DNA of 64,000 bases from Gammaproteobacteria bacterium (GCA_030828385.1 JAURCS010000006.1:1-64000), one strand, 5' to 3'; numbered from the stretch's first letter, positions 25,511-34,936 are shown. Notes: generated from the sequence alone by a model not told the origin. Translations and numbers: made by a program.

Positions 25511-27490
25511 ATGCAAAGTCGTTGGCAGGACACAGACGCTAAACCATTTCTGGACTCGGATTTACTGCTAAGGGTTTATACCTCAAGATTACTTGGGCAG
25601 GATGCTGACCTTGTGCTTCATGGTGGCGGTAATACCTCTGTTAAAAGCGCTTCAAAGGATATCTTTGGGCAGAGCAGGGAGACGCTCTATGTAAAAGGTT
25701 CCGGTTGGGATCTTCGTACAATTGAAGCTGAAGGCTTCGCTCCCTGTGATCTTGACTATCTGCAGCAACTGGCTTCTCTGGAATCAATGACTGATAGTCA
25801 GATGATGCAGCAGTTGCGTTTGTCACTACTGGACCCGGCAGCCCCGACGCCCTCAGTGGAAGCCATTCTGCATGCCATCATTCCCTTCAAGTTTGTTGAT
25901 CATACCCATACCGATGCAGTAGTGGCTGTGAGTAATACTGCTGATGGTGAATCTATCCTGCGTGGTATTTTCGGCAAGGAGGTACTCATTTTACCCTATA
26001 TCATGCCCGGCTTTGTGCTGGCGCAGCAGGTGTTTGAGCAAACCCGTGGGCTTGACTGGTCATCTATCAAGGGTATTTTCCTTATGCATCATGGCCTGTT
26101 TACTTTCCATGACAATGCCCGAAGTAGTTATGAAAACATGATCGAGCTGGTGTCCGGGGTAGAAGATTATCTGGATCAAAAGGGGATCTTACAGCAGCAA
26201 GCCGTTGCCACTTATTCCCCAAACACAGAGGACATGGTGCTACTGGCCACCATGCGTAAACAGGTCTCCGCGTTAGCTGGCCGTGCCATGCTGGCTCGCA
26301 TGAACACCACTGAAGCAGCCACAGGCTTTGCCAGTCTTGAAGGCGTCGCAGATTTCGCCAGTCGCGGACCAATAACGCCGGATCATACGATTCATACCAA
26401 ACCTGTACCGGCTATCGTGACGACCGATCCGCAGGCAGACATTACCGACTTTGCCATCCATTATCAGGCCTATTTTGAGCGTCATAATGATGGCAACCTG
26501 AGTTGTCTCGATAGCGCACCGCGCTTTGCCGTGTGGGCGGAAAAAGGCATGCTCTGCTTCGCCCAAAATCACAAACGTTTGCAGGTAGTCTCAGACATAA
26601 GCGAACACACCATCAAGGCGATCCAGTGGGGCGAGGCTCTGGGTGGCTGGCAAGCGCTACCGCCAGAGGATTTGTTTGCTGTTGAATACTGGGAGCTGGA
26701 ACAGGCCAAGCTAAAAAAAGCCAGCAGTGCGCCAGCTCTGGAAGGCAAAGTGGGGCTGGTCACCGGCGCGGCCTCCGGCATAGGAAAAGCCTGCGTGGAA
26801 GAACTGATGCAAAGTGGTGCCTGTGTACTGGCGCTGGATATCAATCCGGAAATTACCAGCCTTTATGAGAATTCCCGGGTATTGGGACTGCATTGTGACG
26901 TGACTGATGTGCCTGGTGTTATGGCGTCCATTGAGCAGGGCATAGGCTATTTTGGTGGACTGGATATGCTGGTCAGCAATGCTGGAAGTTTTACCGCCAG
27001 CCAGAGCCTGTCAGAAATGTCCGATGAAAACTGGCAGTCCAGTATGGCGCTGAATCTTGATTCTCATATGAAGCTGATGCGCTGTGCACTACCGTTCCTG
27101 AAACAGGGACTTGATCCCGCCATGGTGATAATTGCCTCAAAAAATGTCCCCGCCCCTGGGCCGGGCGCTGGCGCCTATTCTGTCGCCAAGGCGGGTCTGA
27201 CGCAACTGGCGCGGGTGGCAGCGCTGGAATTGGGAGAAGACGGTATTCGGGTTAACGTTCTGCACCCCAACGCTGTGTTTGATACCGGTGTCTGGGATGA
27301 GGAAACTCTTGCTACTCGAGCGGCGCATTACGGCTTGAGCGTTGAGCAATACAAACAAAACAATGTGCTTAAAAAAACAGTAACCAGTCGAGATGTGGCG
27401 ATTATGGCGCGACTTTTTGTGAGTCCGGATACCGGTAGTACCACCGGTGCACAGGTAGCGGTTGATGGCGGAAACGAGCGGGTTATTTGA
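25511..27490 (+). CDS. Bifunctional class II aldolase / short-chain dehydrogenase
   Basis: A 659-aa fusion. Residues about 1-230 form a class II aldolase domain with zinc-ligand histidines in VDHTHTDAV and LMHHGLFTF. Residues about 410-659 form an SDR with GLVTGAASGIGKA, SNAGS and the active-site YSVAKAG. The layout matches the rhamnulose-1-phosphate aldolase/lactaldehyde dehydrogenase (RhaD-SDR) family. Such enzymes act in sugar or sugar-phosphate catabolism; in organisms without rhamnose genes nearby the true substrate is uncertain. No rhamnose genes are in the window. A spacer rich in repeats follows. Confidence 0.88.
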   Translation: MQSRWQDTDAKPFLDSDLLLRVYTSRLLGQDADLVLHGGGNTSVKSASKDIFGQSRETLYVKGSGWDLRTIEAEGFAPCDLDYLQQLASLESMTDSQMMQQLRLSLLDPAAPTPSVEAILHAIIPFKFVDHTHTDAVVAVSNTADGESILRGIFGKEVLILPYIMPGFVLAQQVFEQTRGLDWSSIKGIFLMHHGLFTFHDNARSSYENMIELVSGVEDYLDQKGILQQQAVATYSPNTEDMVLLATMRKQVSALAGRAMLARMNTTEAATGFASLEGVADFASRGPITPDHTIHTKPVPAIVTTDPQADITDFAIHYQAYFERHNDGNLSCLDSAPRFAVWAEKGMLCFAQNHKRLQVVSDISEHTIKAIQWGEALGGWQALPPEDLFAVEYWELEQAKLKKASSAPALEGKVGLVTGAASGIGKACVEELMQSGACVLALDINPEITSLYENSRVLGLHCDVTDVPGVMASIEQGIGYFGGLDMLVSNAGSFTASQSLSEMSDENWQSSMALNLDSHMKLMRCALPFLKQGLDPAMVIIASKNVPAPGPGAGAYSVAKAGLTQLARVAALELGEDGIRVNVLHPNAVFDTGVWDEETLATRAAHYGLSVEQYKQNNVLKKTVTSRDVAIMARLFVSPDTGSTTGAQVAVDGGNERVI

Positions 27491-27495
27491 GATTC

Positions 27496-27525
27496 GGATA
27501 AAGGAAAAAGGATAAAGGATAAAGG
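27496..27525. repeat. A/G-rich dispersed module (GGATAAAGGATAAAGG type), forward
   Basis: GGATAAAGG, an A-run, then GGATAAAGGATAAAGG, a few bases after the aldolase/SDR stop codon. The order of the two halves is swapped relative to 16079-16108. Two REP-like elements follow in the same spacer. Confidence 0.7.
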
Positions 27526-27582
27526 TGGGCGGATGAAAGCGGCTAATCTGCAACCAATCCGTACCAAATCTGCACCCAACCC

Positions 27583-27618
27583 GTAGGTCGGATAAGGACC
27601 GCAGGGACACCATCCGAC
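27583..27618. repeat. REP-like element (GTAGGTCGGATAAGG...CATCCGAC)
   Basis: A clear family member with GTAGGTCGGATAAGG at one end and CACCATCCGAC at the other. It is one of two in the spacer before mtnA. Confidence 0.8.
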
Positions 27619-27661
27619 ATGACGAACCCGGTTCGCCCCGATATAGAAGCGACAATACCCC

Positions 27662-27690
27662 GTAGGCCGGATAAGCGCAGCGCCATCCGA
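27662..27690. repeat. REP-like element (GTAGGCCGGATAAGCG...GCCATCCGA)
   Basis: The inner part GCGCAGCGC matches that of the copy at 19-49 and of the reverse copy at 32641-32671, so there are at least two loop subtypes (GCGCAGCGC and GGCC). Confidence 0.78.
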
Positions 27691-27779
27691 GGTGAAGAAT
27701 GCGGTTCACCCTGATACACCGAACAAAAAAACACCAAACCATATTTACATCGCTCATGAAAAGAAAACTTAACTAAACC

Positions 27780-28859
27780 ATGAAAATCGACGGCACCCAT
27801 TATCGTAGTATCTGGTTTGATGCTTCGGATCATTCGGTAAAAATTATTGATCAGACCGGCCTGCCCCATTTTTTTGATGTGCTGTCGCTTACCTGTCTTG
27901 ACGATGTCTGTCATGCCATCAGAACCATGCAAGTGAGAGGAGCTCCCCTGATCGGGGCAGCGGCGGCTTTTGGTCTTTATCTTTCTGTAAAAGAAGGAAA
28001 CCTGCCCCCTGAGGAGGCAGGAAAACTTCTGCTGGCCACACGTCCGACGGCGGTCAATCTGCAGTGGGCGATTGCCCGAATGCTGGACAGGATCAGTGAA
28101 GAGTCGAATAGCGAGGCAAAAAACAGGGCGGCATTGGCAACAGCGCTGGCAATTTGTGAAGAAGATGTCAGCAACTGCACATCCATTGGCTTGCATGGGG
28201 TGGAGCTTGTTCAGGAAATTGCCAAAGCAAAAGCAGGCCCGGTGAATATTCTTACCCATTGCAATGCCGGCTGGCTCGCTACCGTGGATCGCGGCACCGC
28301 AATGGCACCGGTTTACCAGGCCTGGGAAGAGGGCATAGAGGTCCATGTATGGGTGGATGAAACGCGACCAAGAAACCAGGGTGCCAGCATTACTGCCTGG
28401 GAACTGGGAAAACAGGCGATTCCCCATACCGTGATTAGTGACAATACCGGTGGTCATCTGATGCAATCTGGACAGGTGGATCTTTGTCTGGTCGGTAGCG
28501 ATCGAACCACCTACAGAGGTAATGTCTGCAACAAAATAGGCACTTATTTAAAAGCACTGGCCGCCTACGATAATGATGTGCCTTTTTATGTAGCCGTGCC
28601 AGTGTCCAGTATTGACTGGGACTCCGACGAAATACCCATTGAAGAACGGCACAGTGGAGAAATTACTTCTATTCAGGGTCTGAATTCCCAGGGCATAATG
28701 GATACAGTAAGATTAACGCCCGAGGGTAGCGCAGCGCTCAATTATGCCTTTGATATTACGCCCTCCAGACTGGTATCCGGATTGATTACCGAAAAGGGTA
28801 TTTTCTCTGCCGATGAGTCGGGGCTTGCCAGTTTGAGGGGCTTGTTAAACACTGATTAA
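27780..28859 (+). CDS. mtnA: S-methyl-5-thioribose-1-phosphate isomerase
   Basis: A 359-aa eIF2B-like isomerase of the methionine salvage pathway, converting methylthioribose-1-phosphate to the ribulose form. Family motifs: VRGAPLIGAAAAFGL near residue 50, the catalytic Cys in THCNAGWLATV, NTGGHLMQSG, and the catalytic Asp in GSDRTT, followed by NKIGTY. The usual GADR is GSDR here, a mild change. Other mtn genes are not adjacent. It appears to head the cluster mtnA - glutaminyl cyclotransferase - yjbQ - aminopeptidase. Confidence 0.93.
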   Translation: MKIDGTHYRSIWFDASDHSVKIIDQTGLPHFFDVLSLTCLDDVCHAIRTMQVRGAPLIGAAAAFGLYLSVKEGNLPPEEAGKLLLATRPTAVNLQWAIARMLDRISEESNSEAKNRAALATALAICEEDVSNCTSIGLHGVELVQEIAKAKAGPVNILTHCNAGWLATVDRGTAMAPVYQAWEEGIEVHVWVDETRPRNQGASITAWELGKQAIPHTVISDNTGGHLMQSGQVDLCLVGSDRTTYRGNVCNKIGTYLKALAAYDNDVPFYVAVPVSSIDWDSDEIPIEERHSGEITSIQGLNSQGIMDTVRLTPEGSAALNYAFDITPSRLVSGLITEKGIFSADESGLASLRGLLNTD

Positions 28860-28922
28860 GCCTGAAGGGCTGATAATCAGGACTCAAGCAAATAAGAGCA
28901 GGCAATTTGCAACAAGGATTAC

Positions 28923-29732
28923 ATGAAACCATTCCAGCTACAGTTGAAAATCACCGCCAGGCTTAACCGGAATCTGTTGAACTTGCTGGCAGTATTGAGT
29001 CTGTTTTTTTTACAGACGAATATCGCCTTACTGGCAGCGGACGAGGTGCCGGTTTACAAAATAGAAGTGGTCAATACCTGGCCCCATGATGTGGCTGCCT
29101 TTACCCAGGGCTTGACCTGGTATCAGGGCAATTTATATGAAGGCACCGGTCGTAATGGTCAGTCCAGTTTACGCATGGTGGATCTGGAAACCGGTGAGTT
29201 GCTGAAACGCCAGAACCTTGCCCAGCGTTTTTTTGGGGAAGGCATCGCCATCGTCGATGATCGTGTTTACCAGCTGACCTGGCAATCCCATATGGGTTTT
29301 GTCTATGACGTAGACAGTTTTGAACAGCAGAAAACTTTTTTTCTGGCCGGCGAAGGCTGGGGTATCACCTTTGGTAATGATGCGCTCATCGTCAGTGACG
29401 GCAGTGCCTACCTGCGTTTTCTTGATCCGGAAACCCTGCAACAGGAAAAGCGTGTTCAGGTCACACTCAATGGCAACCCGGTGCAGTCTTTGAATGAACT
29501 GGAATTTATCAACGGCGAAGTCTGGGCCAATGTCTGGTATCAGGATGTGATTGTGAGAATTGATCCGCAGACAGGTAAGGTAAACAGTATTGTCGATCTC
29601 AGCGGTTTGTATCCCCAACGCAAAAGCCGTGATGAAGTTCTTAATGGCATTGCCTGGGATGAAGAGGGCCAGCGTCTTTTTGTGACTGGCAAACTGTGGT
29701 CCTCACTTTTCGAAATCAACGTTGTGGAATGA
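28923..29732 (+). CDS. Glutaminyl-peptide cyclotransferase (plant/bacterial type)
   Basis: A 269-aa protein with an N-terminal signal region ending about residue 38. The mature part is a beta-propeller with typical motifs TWPHDVAAFTQGLTW, LYEGTGRNGQSSLR, FGEGIAI, LNELEFINGEVWANVW and LNGIAWD. The enzyme turns N-terminal Gln into pyroglutamate, probably in the periplasm. AAGGA lies 4 nt before the ATG. Its stop codon overlaps the start of yjbQ (ATGA), showing translational coupling. Confidence 0.9.
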   Translation: MKPFQLQLKITARLNRNLLNLLAVLSLFFLQTNIALLAADEVPVYKIEVVNTWPHDVAAFTQGLTWYQGNLYEGTGRNGQSSLRMVDLETGELLKRQNLAQRFFGEGIAIVDDRVYQLTWQSHMGFVYDVDSFEQQKTFFLAGEGWGITFGNDALIVSDGSAYLRFLDPETLQQEKRVQVTLNGNPVQSLNELEFINGEVWANVWYQDVIVRIDPQTGKVNSIVDLSGLYPQRKSRDEVLNGIAWDEEGQRLFVTGKLWSSLFEINVVE

Positions 29733-30157
29733 ACTGGTTACAGAAGCAAATTAACCTGTCGGGAAAAGCCCGTGGCTTTCACCTGGTTACCCGTGAATTG
29801 CTTCAGCAACTGCCTGAATTAAGCGCCTATCAAATCGGCACAGCGCATTTTTTTCTGCAACATACCTCCGCTTCTCTCAGTATCAATGAAAATGCTGATG
29901 GCTCTGTGCGTGATGATCTGGAAAGGCATTTAAATGTCATGGTGCCGGAAGATGCACCCTATTTTGATCACACTTATGAAGGCAGTGACGACATGCCGGC
30001 TCATATCAAAAGTGCCTTGCTGGGCTGTGAAGTCACCATTCCCATCACTAACGGTGAGCTGGTGCTGGGTACCTGGCAGGGATTATTCCTTGGAGAACAC
30101 AGAGATCACGGCGGACCTCGCAGCGTCCTTGTCACTCTGAGCGGCGAGACAGTCTAG
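29729..30157 (+). CDS. yjbQ: YjbQ family protein (secondary thiamine-phosphate synthase type)
   Basis: 142 aa from the ATG at 29729, which overlaps the previous stop; an upstream ATG at 29696 would run back into that gene. Motifs are typical: FFLQHTSASLSINENAD with the conserved His, HTYEGSDDMPAHIKS, and GTWQGLFLGEHRDH near the end. YjbQ proteins have weak thiamine-phosphate synthase activity; the true role is not settled. The aminopeptidase gene begins 3 nt downstream. Confidence 0.93.
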   Translation: MNWLQKQINLSGKARGFHLVTRELLQQLPELSAYQIGTAHFFLQHTSASLSINENADGSVRDDLERHLNVMVPEDAPYFDHTYEGSDDMPAHIKSALLGCEVTIPITNGELVLGTWQGLFLGEHRDHGGPRSVLVTLSGETV

Positions 30158-30160
30158 CTG

Positions 30161-31243
30161 ATGAAACGGGATCTGCTCAGCGTGAAAAAAACAGCGATCT
30201 CTTTCTTCTGCCTTTTCTCATTCCTGTTTCTGGTGTCCTGCGAGTCCCTGTCATTTTATTCCCAGGCCATCAGAGGCCAACTCAGCATTCTCAGTAAGCG
30301 TGAAAATATTCAGGCCCTTATTGCTGATCCGGCTACCGATGCAGCGCTGAAAAAACGGCTTTCAAGCATTCTGGAGATTCGTAAATTTGCTGAAACCTCG
30401 CTGGCATTGCCGGTGGAAAAAAATTACGCCAGCTATGTGGATCTGCAGCGGCCCTTCGTAGTGTGGAATGTTTTTGCCGCACCGGAATTTTCCATGACTG
30501 CGCAAGACTGGTGTTATCCCGTGGCTGGTTGCGTCACTTACCGCGGTTATTTTAGTGAGCAAAAGGCGCAGGATTATGCCACCACCCTGAAAGCAAAGGG
30601 GCTTGATGTCTATGTGGGGGGCGTGGCGGCCTATTCAACCCTGGGCTGGTTTGCTGACCCTGTGCTTAACACCATAATCAATCGCGATGAGCATCGTCTG
30701 GCGTCACTTATATTTCATGAGCTGGCCCATCAGCGTGTTTATATTCCCGGTGACACCATCTTTAATGAAAGCTTTGCCACTGCCGTGGAGCTGGAAGGGC
30801 TCAAGCGCTGGCTGAAACAGGTCGGTGATGCAAATGAGGCGGACCTGCTGATTGCCCAGGCCAATCTTGAACAGCAGTACCGCCGGGAATTTGTCAGCCT
30901 GGTGCAGAGTGTTATTCCCGCGCTGGAAGCGCTCTATAAGACTGACTTGTCTGCTACAGAGAAGCGTGCGCAAAAAGCCGCATTGATGGAAACCCTCAGA
31001 CAGGATTACCAGCAAGTGAAGCAGGGCTGGCAGGGTTATAACGCCTATGATGACTGGTTCGCCGACGACATAAACAATGCCAAGCTGAATACAGTGGCCA
31101 CTTATTTCAATCAGGTGCCCGCCTTTGAAGCCTTACTGGCTGAAAGCGCTTATGAGATGGAGGGTTTTTATGACAGGGTGGATGCTCTTGCCAGTCTTGC
31201 TCCTGAAGCGCGTGAGCAAGCCCTTGCGCGCCTCACTCCTTAA
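30161..31243 (+). CDS. Predicted zinc aminopeptidase, COG4324 family lipoprotein
   Basis: A 360-aa protein with a lipoprotein signal (hydrophobic run then FLVSC near residue 24). The zinc-protease motif is HELAHQ near residue 187, with a downstream Glu in NESFATAVE as likely third ligand. It matches the uncharacterised 'predicted aminopeptidase' family of proteobacteria. It is last in the QC-yjbQ-aminopeptidase operon; the association with a glutaminyl cyclotransferase suggests handling of envelope peptides. The activity itself is not proven for this family. Confidence 0.88.
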   Translation: MKRDLLSVKKTAISFFCLFSFLFLVSCESLSFYSQAIRGQLSILSKRENIQALIADPATDAALKKRLSSILEIRKFAETSLALPVEKNYASYVDLQRPFVVWNVFAAPEFSMTAQDWCYPVAGCVTYRGYFSEQKAQDYATTLKAKGLDVYVGGVAAYSTLGWFADPVLNTIINRDEHRLASLIFHELAHQRVYIPGDTIFNESFATAVELEGLKRWLKQVGDANEADLLIAQANLEQQYRREFVSLVQSVIPALEALYKTDLSATEKRAQKAALMETLRQDYQQVKQGWQGYNAYDDWFADDINNAKLNTVATYFNQVPAFEALLAESAYEMEGFYDRVDALASLAPEAREQALARLTP

Positions 31244-31345
31244 AGGTGATCATCCTGTGATAGAATTTTAACCATTGCTTGCAGCATGCAAAAAAAACAA
31301 AAAAGAAATAACAAACTACCAATAAAACAACCCAGGAATTTCAGT

Positions 31346-32533
31346 ATGGTCATTAAACCCCGTGTGCGCGGATTCATGTGTATTACCACTCACCCTACTG
31401 GTTGCGATGCCAACGTAAAACGCCAGATCGATGTGGTGAAAGCCAATGGCGCGCTGGAGAACGGCCCGAAAAAGGTTTTGGTCATTGGTGCTTCCACCGG
31501 TTATGGCCTGGCCTCACGGATCACAGCAGCTTTTGGCAGTGGTGCGGCCACCCTGGGTGTGTTCTTTGAAAAGCCAGGTTCGGAAAAACCCGGCTCGGCC
31601 GGCTGGTATAACTCGGCAGCATTTCATAAATACGCTGACGCGGAAGGCCTGTATGCGAAAAGCATCAATGGCGATGCTTTCTCCAATGAAATTAAAGAAA
31701 AAACTATTGCCACTATAAAAGAAGATCTGGGGCAGGTGGATCTGGTGATCTACAGTCTGGCCTCACCCAAGCGCCTGCATCCGGTCACGGGCGAACTGCA
31801 TAGCTCCACCCTGAAACCCATCGGACAGGACATCACCATGCGCGGTATCAATACCGACAAGGAACAGATTCAGGAAATGTCTGTGGCCGCCGCCAGTGAA
31901 GAAGAAATTGCCAACACCGTCGCAGTAATGGGTGGTGAAGACTGGCAGATGTGGATCGATGCCCTGAAAGCCGCCGACGTGCTGGCTCCCGGTGCCAAGA
32001 CAACCGCCTATACCTATCTGGGTGCCGAACTGACCTGGGATATTTACTGGAACGGTACCATCGGCGCCGCCAAGAAAGACCTGGACGAAAAAGCCAAAGC
32101 CATACAGTCCAGCCTGAATGATCTGAACGGTGAAGCCCGCGTGTCGGTACTCAAAGCTGTAGTCACCCAGGCCAGCTCCGCCATTCCCGTCATGCCGCTG
32201 TATCTGGCACTGCTGTTCAAGGTGATGAAAGAGCAGGGCACCCACGAAGGTTGCATCGAGCAGGTGGATTTATTATTCCGCGAAAGTCTCTATGGCGATA
32301 CGCCGCACCTTGATGACGACGGCCGCTGGCGCGCCGACTACAAGGAACTGGAACCGGAAGTCCAGAACGCCGTAGCTGATCTGTGGTCAAAGGTTGAAAC
32401 CGACAATATTGGCGAGCTCACTGACTTTGCCGGCTATAAAAAAGAATTCCTGCAGCTATTTGGCTTTGAAGTGCCCGGCGTGGATTACGAAGCCGATGTA
32501 AACCCCGAAGTCTCTATCCCCAACCTGGTATAA
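31346..32533 (+). CDS. fabV: Trans-2-enoyl-CoA/ACP reductase
   Basis: 395 aa from the ATG at 31346, which has AGGA 8 nt upstream and gives the standard start [10 protein letters not shown]; an earlier ATG at 31286 adds 20 basic residues foreign to the family. The NADH motif is [14 protein letters not shown] near residues 47-60, and the active-site pair Y234-x8-K243 is the long spacing specific to FabV. It performs the last reduction in each fatty-acid elongation cycle and usually resists triclosan. Full length. Confidence 0.95.
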   Translation: MVIKPRVRGFMCITTHPTGCDANVKRQIDVVKANGALENGPKKVLVIGASTGYGLASRITAAFGSGAATLGVFFEKPGSEKPGSAGWYNSAAFHKYADAEGLYAKSINGDAFSNEIKEKTIATIKEDLGQVDLVIYSLASPKRLHPVTGELHSSTLKPIGQDITMRGINTDKEQIQEMSVAAASEEEIANTVAVMGGEDWQMWIDALKAADVLAPGAKTTAYTYLGAELTWDIYWNGTIGAAKKDLDEKAKAIQSSLNDLNGEARVSVLKAVVTQASSAIPVMPLYLALLFKVMKEQGTHEGCIEQVDLLFRESLYGDTPHLDDDGRWRADYKELEPEVQNAVADLWSKVETDNIGELTDFAGYKKEFLQLFGFEVPGVDYEADVNPEVSIPNLV

Positions 32534-32569
32534 GCCCTAAGACAAACACTCCGACCTGCAACTTCTCCC

Positions 32570-32603
32570 GTAGGTCGGATAAGGCCTTTGGCCGTCATCC
32601 GAC
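32570..32603. repeat. REP-like element, first of three after fabV
   Basis: GTAGGTCGGATAAGGCC pairs with GGCCGTCATCCGAC; this is the GGCC-loop subtype and the most regular copy. Confidence 0.82.
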
Positions 32604-32640
32604 ATTGACGTGTCACTCCTTCGGGAATTGTGCGGGCATC

Positions 32641-32671
32641 TCGTCGGATGCGCTGCGCTTATCCGACCTGC
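32641..32671. repeat. REP-like element, reverse orientation, second of three
   Basis: TCGTCGGATGCGCTGCGC followed by TTATCCGACC. The reverse orientation alternates with forward copies on both sides, giving a BIME-like cluster. Confidence 0.8.
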
Positions 32672-32689
32672 AAGCACTTGCTTGGCATC

Positions 32690-32722
32690 GTAGGTCGGAT
32701 AAGGCATTTGGCCGCATCCGAC
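32690..32722. repeat. REP-like element, third of three after fabV
   Basis: GTAGGTCGGATAAGGC with GGCCGCATCCGAC. It completes a forward-reverse-forward cluster in the 279-bp fabV-rsgA spacer. Confidence 0.8.
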
Positions 32723-32812
32723 AGGAACTCACACCAATCCCCAAAGCAAATCCCACTACCCTGACTTCTCAAAACTATGCTTCAATAATTTCAAAACACA
32801 CGCGCTAATAAA

Positions 32813-33841
32813 ATGACCTCATTAAAAGCCCTGGGCTGGAAACCGGTTCTTCAACAACAGTTAACGCTGGACGAATACACCGACACCGATCCCGCCCGGG
32901 TCAGCGCAGTGCATAAAGACTCTTTCGTGTTGATGCACGAACGCGGCACCACCCAACTCCCGCGCATACATTTCAAGGACCTTCCTCCTCTCACCGTGGG
33001 TGATTGGTGTTTACTCACCCCGGAGCTCGACAAACCCACCAGAATGCTGGAACGCACCAGCCTGATTCAACGCAAGGCCGCCGGTGAAGAAACCGCCGTT
33101 CAGTTGATGGCCGCCAATGTCGATATCCTACTAATCGTCAGCAGCTGCAATGCCGACTTCAATCTCTCGCGCCTGGAACGTTACCTGGCGCTGGCCTTTG
33201 AATCCGGCGTGCTGCCCATTGTTGTGCTCACCAAAATTGACCTGTGTGAATCACCCGATGATTACCGCGGACAACTCACTGGCTTGCATCAGAATCTCAA
33301 CGTGGAACTGGTCAATGCACTGGACTCATCAACCCTGTCTGGTATCAAAGCCTACTGTGAACCCGGTACCACGCTGGCCATGGTAGGTTCCTCCGGCGTC
33401 GGCAAGTCCTCCATCGCCAATGCACTGGGTGTCACCGATCAGGCCACCGCGCCGATCCGGGAACAGGATGCCAAGGGCCGACACACCACCACCGTGCGTT
33501 CCTTGCATACCATCATCAATGACAGCGTGCTCATCGATATGCCCGGCATGCGCGAGATTCAACTCGCCGGTGGTGAAAGCGGGGTAGAGAAATTATTTGA
33601 TGACCTGCAGGGATTCGGCGATTGCCGCTTCAAGGATTGTTCCCATACCACCGAGCCGGGCTGTGCCCTGTTGGCCGCCGTGGAAAAAGGCGAGATCGAT
33701 CAGCGCCGCCTGGACTCTTACCACAAGCTGATGCGCGAACAGGAACACAACAGCGAATCCATCGCCCAGCGTCATGAGCGCATGCGCAAACTGGGTAAGC
33801 TGTATAAAACCGTGCAGGGTGAAAAACGGCGCGATAAATAA
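32813..33841 (+). CDS. rsgA: Ribosome small-subunit-dependent GTPase A
   Basis: A 342-aa circularly permuted GTPase. After an N-terminal OB-like domain come G4 LTKID, G1 GSSGVGKSS, the switch GRHTTT and G3 DMPGM in permuted order, then the zinc motif around CRFKDCSHTTEPGC. RsgA checks late 30S subunit assembly and releases RbfA. Full length and intact. It is the last clearly housekeeping gene before the accessory half of the window. Confidence 0.95.
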   Translation: MTSLKALGWKPVLQQQLTLDEYTDTDPARVSAVHKDSFVLMHERGTTQLPRIHFKDLPPLTVGDWCLLTPELDKPTRMLERTSLIQRKAAGEETAVQLMAANVDILLIVSSCNADFNLSRLERYLALAFESGVLPIVVLTKIDLCESPDDYRGQLTGLHQNLNVELVNALDSSTLSGIKAYCEPGTTLAMVGSSGVGKSSIANALGVTDQATAPIREQDAKGRHTTTVRSLHTIINDSVLIDMPGMREIQLAGGESGVEKLFDDLQGFGDCRFKDCSHTTEPGCALLAAVEKGEIDQRRLDSYHKLMREQEHNSESIAQRHERMRKLGKLYKTVQGEKRRDK

Positions 33842-33898
33842 CCAGGTATACAGGTGTGTGGATTCCAGGTTTGTAAATTGGTGCTAGATCGACTAAAG

Positions 33899-34027
33899 GA
33901 CTAAAAGTGGACAGATTTATTATGACTAAAAGGGGGCAGATTTATTTATTTAGACTAAAAGGGGACAGATTTATTTATTCGGATTTTTTATTCGGAAAAC
34001 GTCCCAAAAAATAAATCTGTCCTCTTT
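33899..34027. repeat. Tag-repeat array: three direct copies and one inverted copy
   Basis: Three near-identical units (GACTAAAAGGGGACAGATTT, with small changes) begin at 33899, 33924 and 33953, spaced 25-29 bp. A complementary copy AAATAAATCTGTCCTCTTT lies at 34009-34027. The last direct and the inverted copy could form a long hairpin. It marks the boundary between housekeeping and accessory halves. Confidence 0.82.
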
Positions 34028-34063
34028 AACAGTCCCTATTAACAACCGGGTAGAAAGTATTGC

Positions 34064-34936
34064 TTAATCGGCCCCTTCAGTTCTCGGAAAAAACGGCTCG
34101 TCGAAATCGTCTTCCAGATCAATCATGAACTGGTTGTTTTCCTGGCAGATATATTCCTTCATATCTGTTCCCTCAATCCAGGGGATATCCCACTCGGCTT
34201 CCCAGGGCTCATAAAAAGCGCCGGGATCATCAATCACGATGCGGTAGTTGAGTTTTTCCTTGTAGGGACGGGTCATGTATTCGGTCGTTCGCAGCTGGTC
34301 GGTATGATGTGTTCCGCTGTAATCGAGCCAGGTCTTTTCGTTGTAGCCGATGGTGTCCACCACCAGGGTATCGCCTTCCCAATGACCCACGGAGTGGCCG
34401 AAGTAGGTTGGGTTCACTTCCTCCAGTGTCTGCTGCTCACGACCATCCATGAAGATTTCGCGCCAGACGTGGCCGCCACCCTCGAAAATAATCAGGATTC
34501 TGTCCTTGTGCTGAACAATTTCTGCCGGGTAGGGCGTGGCAAAGGCCCGTGGACCACCCGGTGGTAAACAAAATCCTTCCGGGTCGAACTTGGAGTCGTT
34601 ACTGGTATGGTATTCCCACATGGACTTGACCCAGGGGCGCCATGGCGCTTCGCGCGGCACATCCCTGGCATTGGCGAAATTGCTTACCCAGGGCAGATCC
34701 CAGTAGCCATCGCCGCTTAGATCCGGGGTGCCGTCAGCAAGTCGGGGTGTCGGCGTCCGTGGGCCATCATCATCAATCAGATAGGTATTTTCGGACCCTT
34801 TGACCGCCGTGGTATTGGCAATCGTTGGATGAAGTTCCTCGCCGTCCTCAAAGACCTGCGCTGTCGCGTGTTGCCCGAAAGCGGCAGCAATACTGCTCAT
34901 GGCGAAGATCAGTGTCAGTTTGTAATGCTTCTTCAT
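34064..34936 (-). CDS. Conserved secreted protein of unknown function
   Basis: A 290-aa protein with a signal peptide ending ATAQ near residue 27. It then has the phrases TPRLADGTPDLSG, FCLPPGGPRAF, PAEIVQHKDRILIIFEG, WREIFMDG and the very regular FGHSVGHWEGDTLVVDTIGY. I recognise this from many uncharacterised proteins of Proteobacteria and Acidobacteria, often present as multiple copies, but no biochemical function is known to me. Rich in Trp and Asp. It is bordered by tag repeats and is divergent from the next gene. Confidence 0.8.
   Translation of the reverse strand: MKKHYKLTLIFAMSSIAAAFGQHATAQVFEDGEELHPTIANTTAVKGSENTYLIDDDGPRTPTPRLADGTPDLSGDGYWDLPWVSNFANARDVPREAPWRPWVKSMWEYHTSNDSKFDPEGFCLPPGGPRAFATPYPAEIVQHKDRILIIFEGGGHVWREIFMDGREQQTLEEVNPTYFGHSVGHWEGDTLVVDTIGYNEKTWLDYSGTHHTDQLRTTEYMTRPYKEKLNYRIVIDDPGAFYEPWEAEWDIPWIEGTDMKEYICQENNQFMIDLEDDFDEPFFPRTEGAD

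Noticed and set aside
32605-32808. 67-codon frame between fabV and rsgA
   Set aside because: It is made of REP-like repeats.
33899-34027. Possible CRISPR array
   Set aside because: Only three direct units, spacers too short and not unique, and no cas genes.
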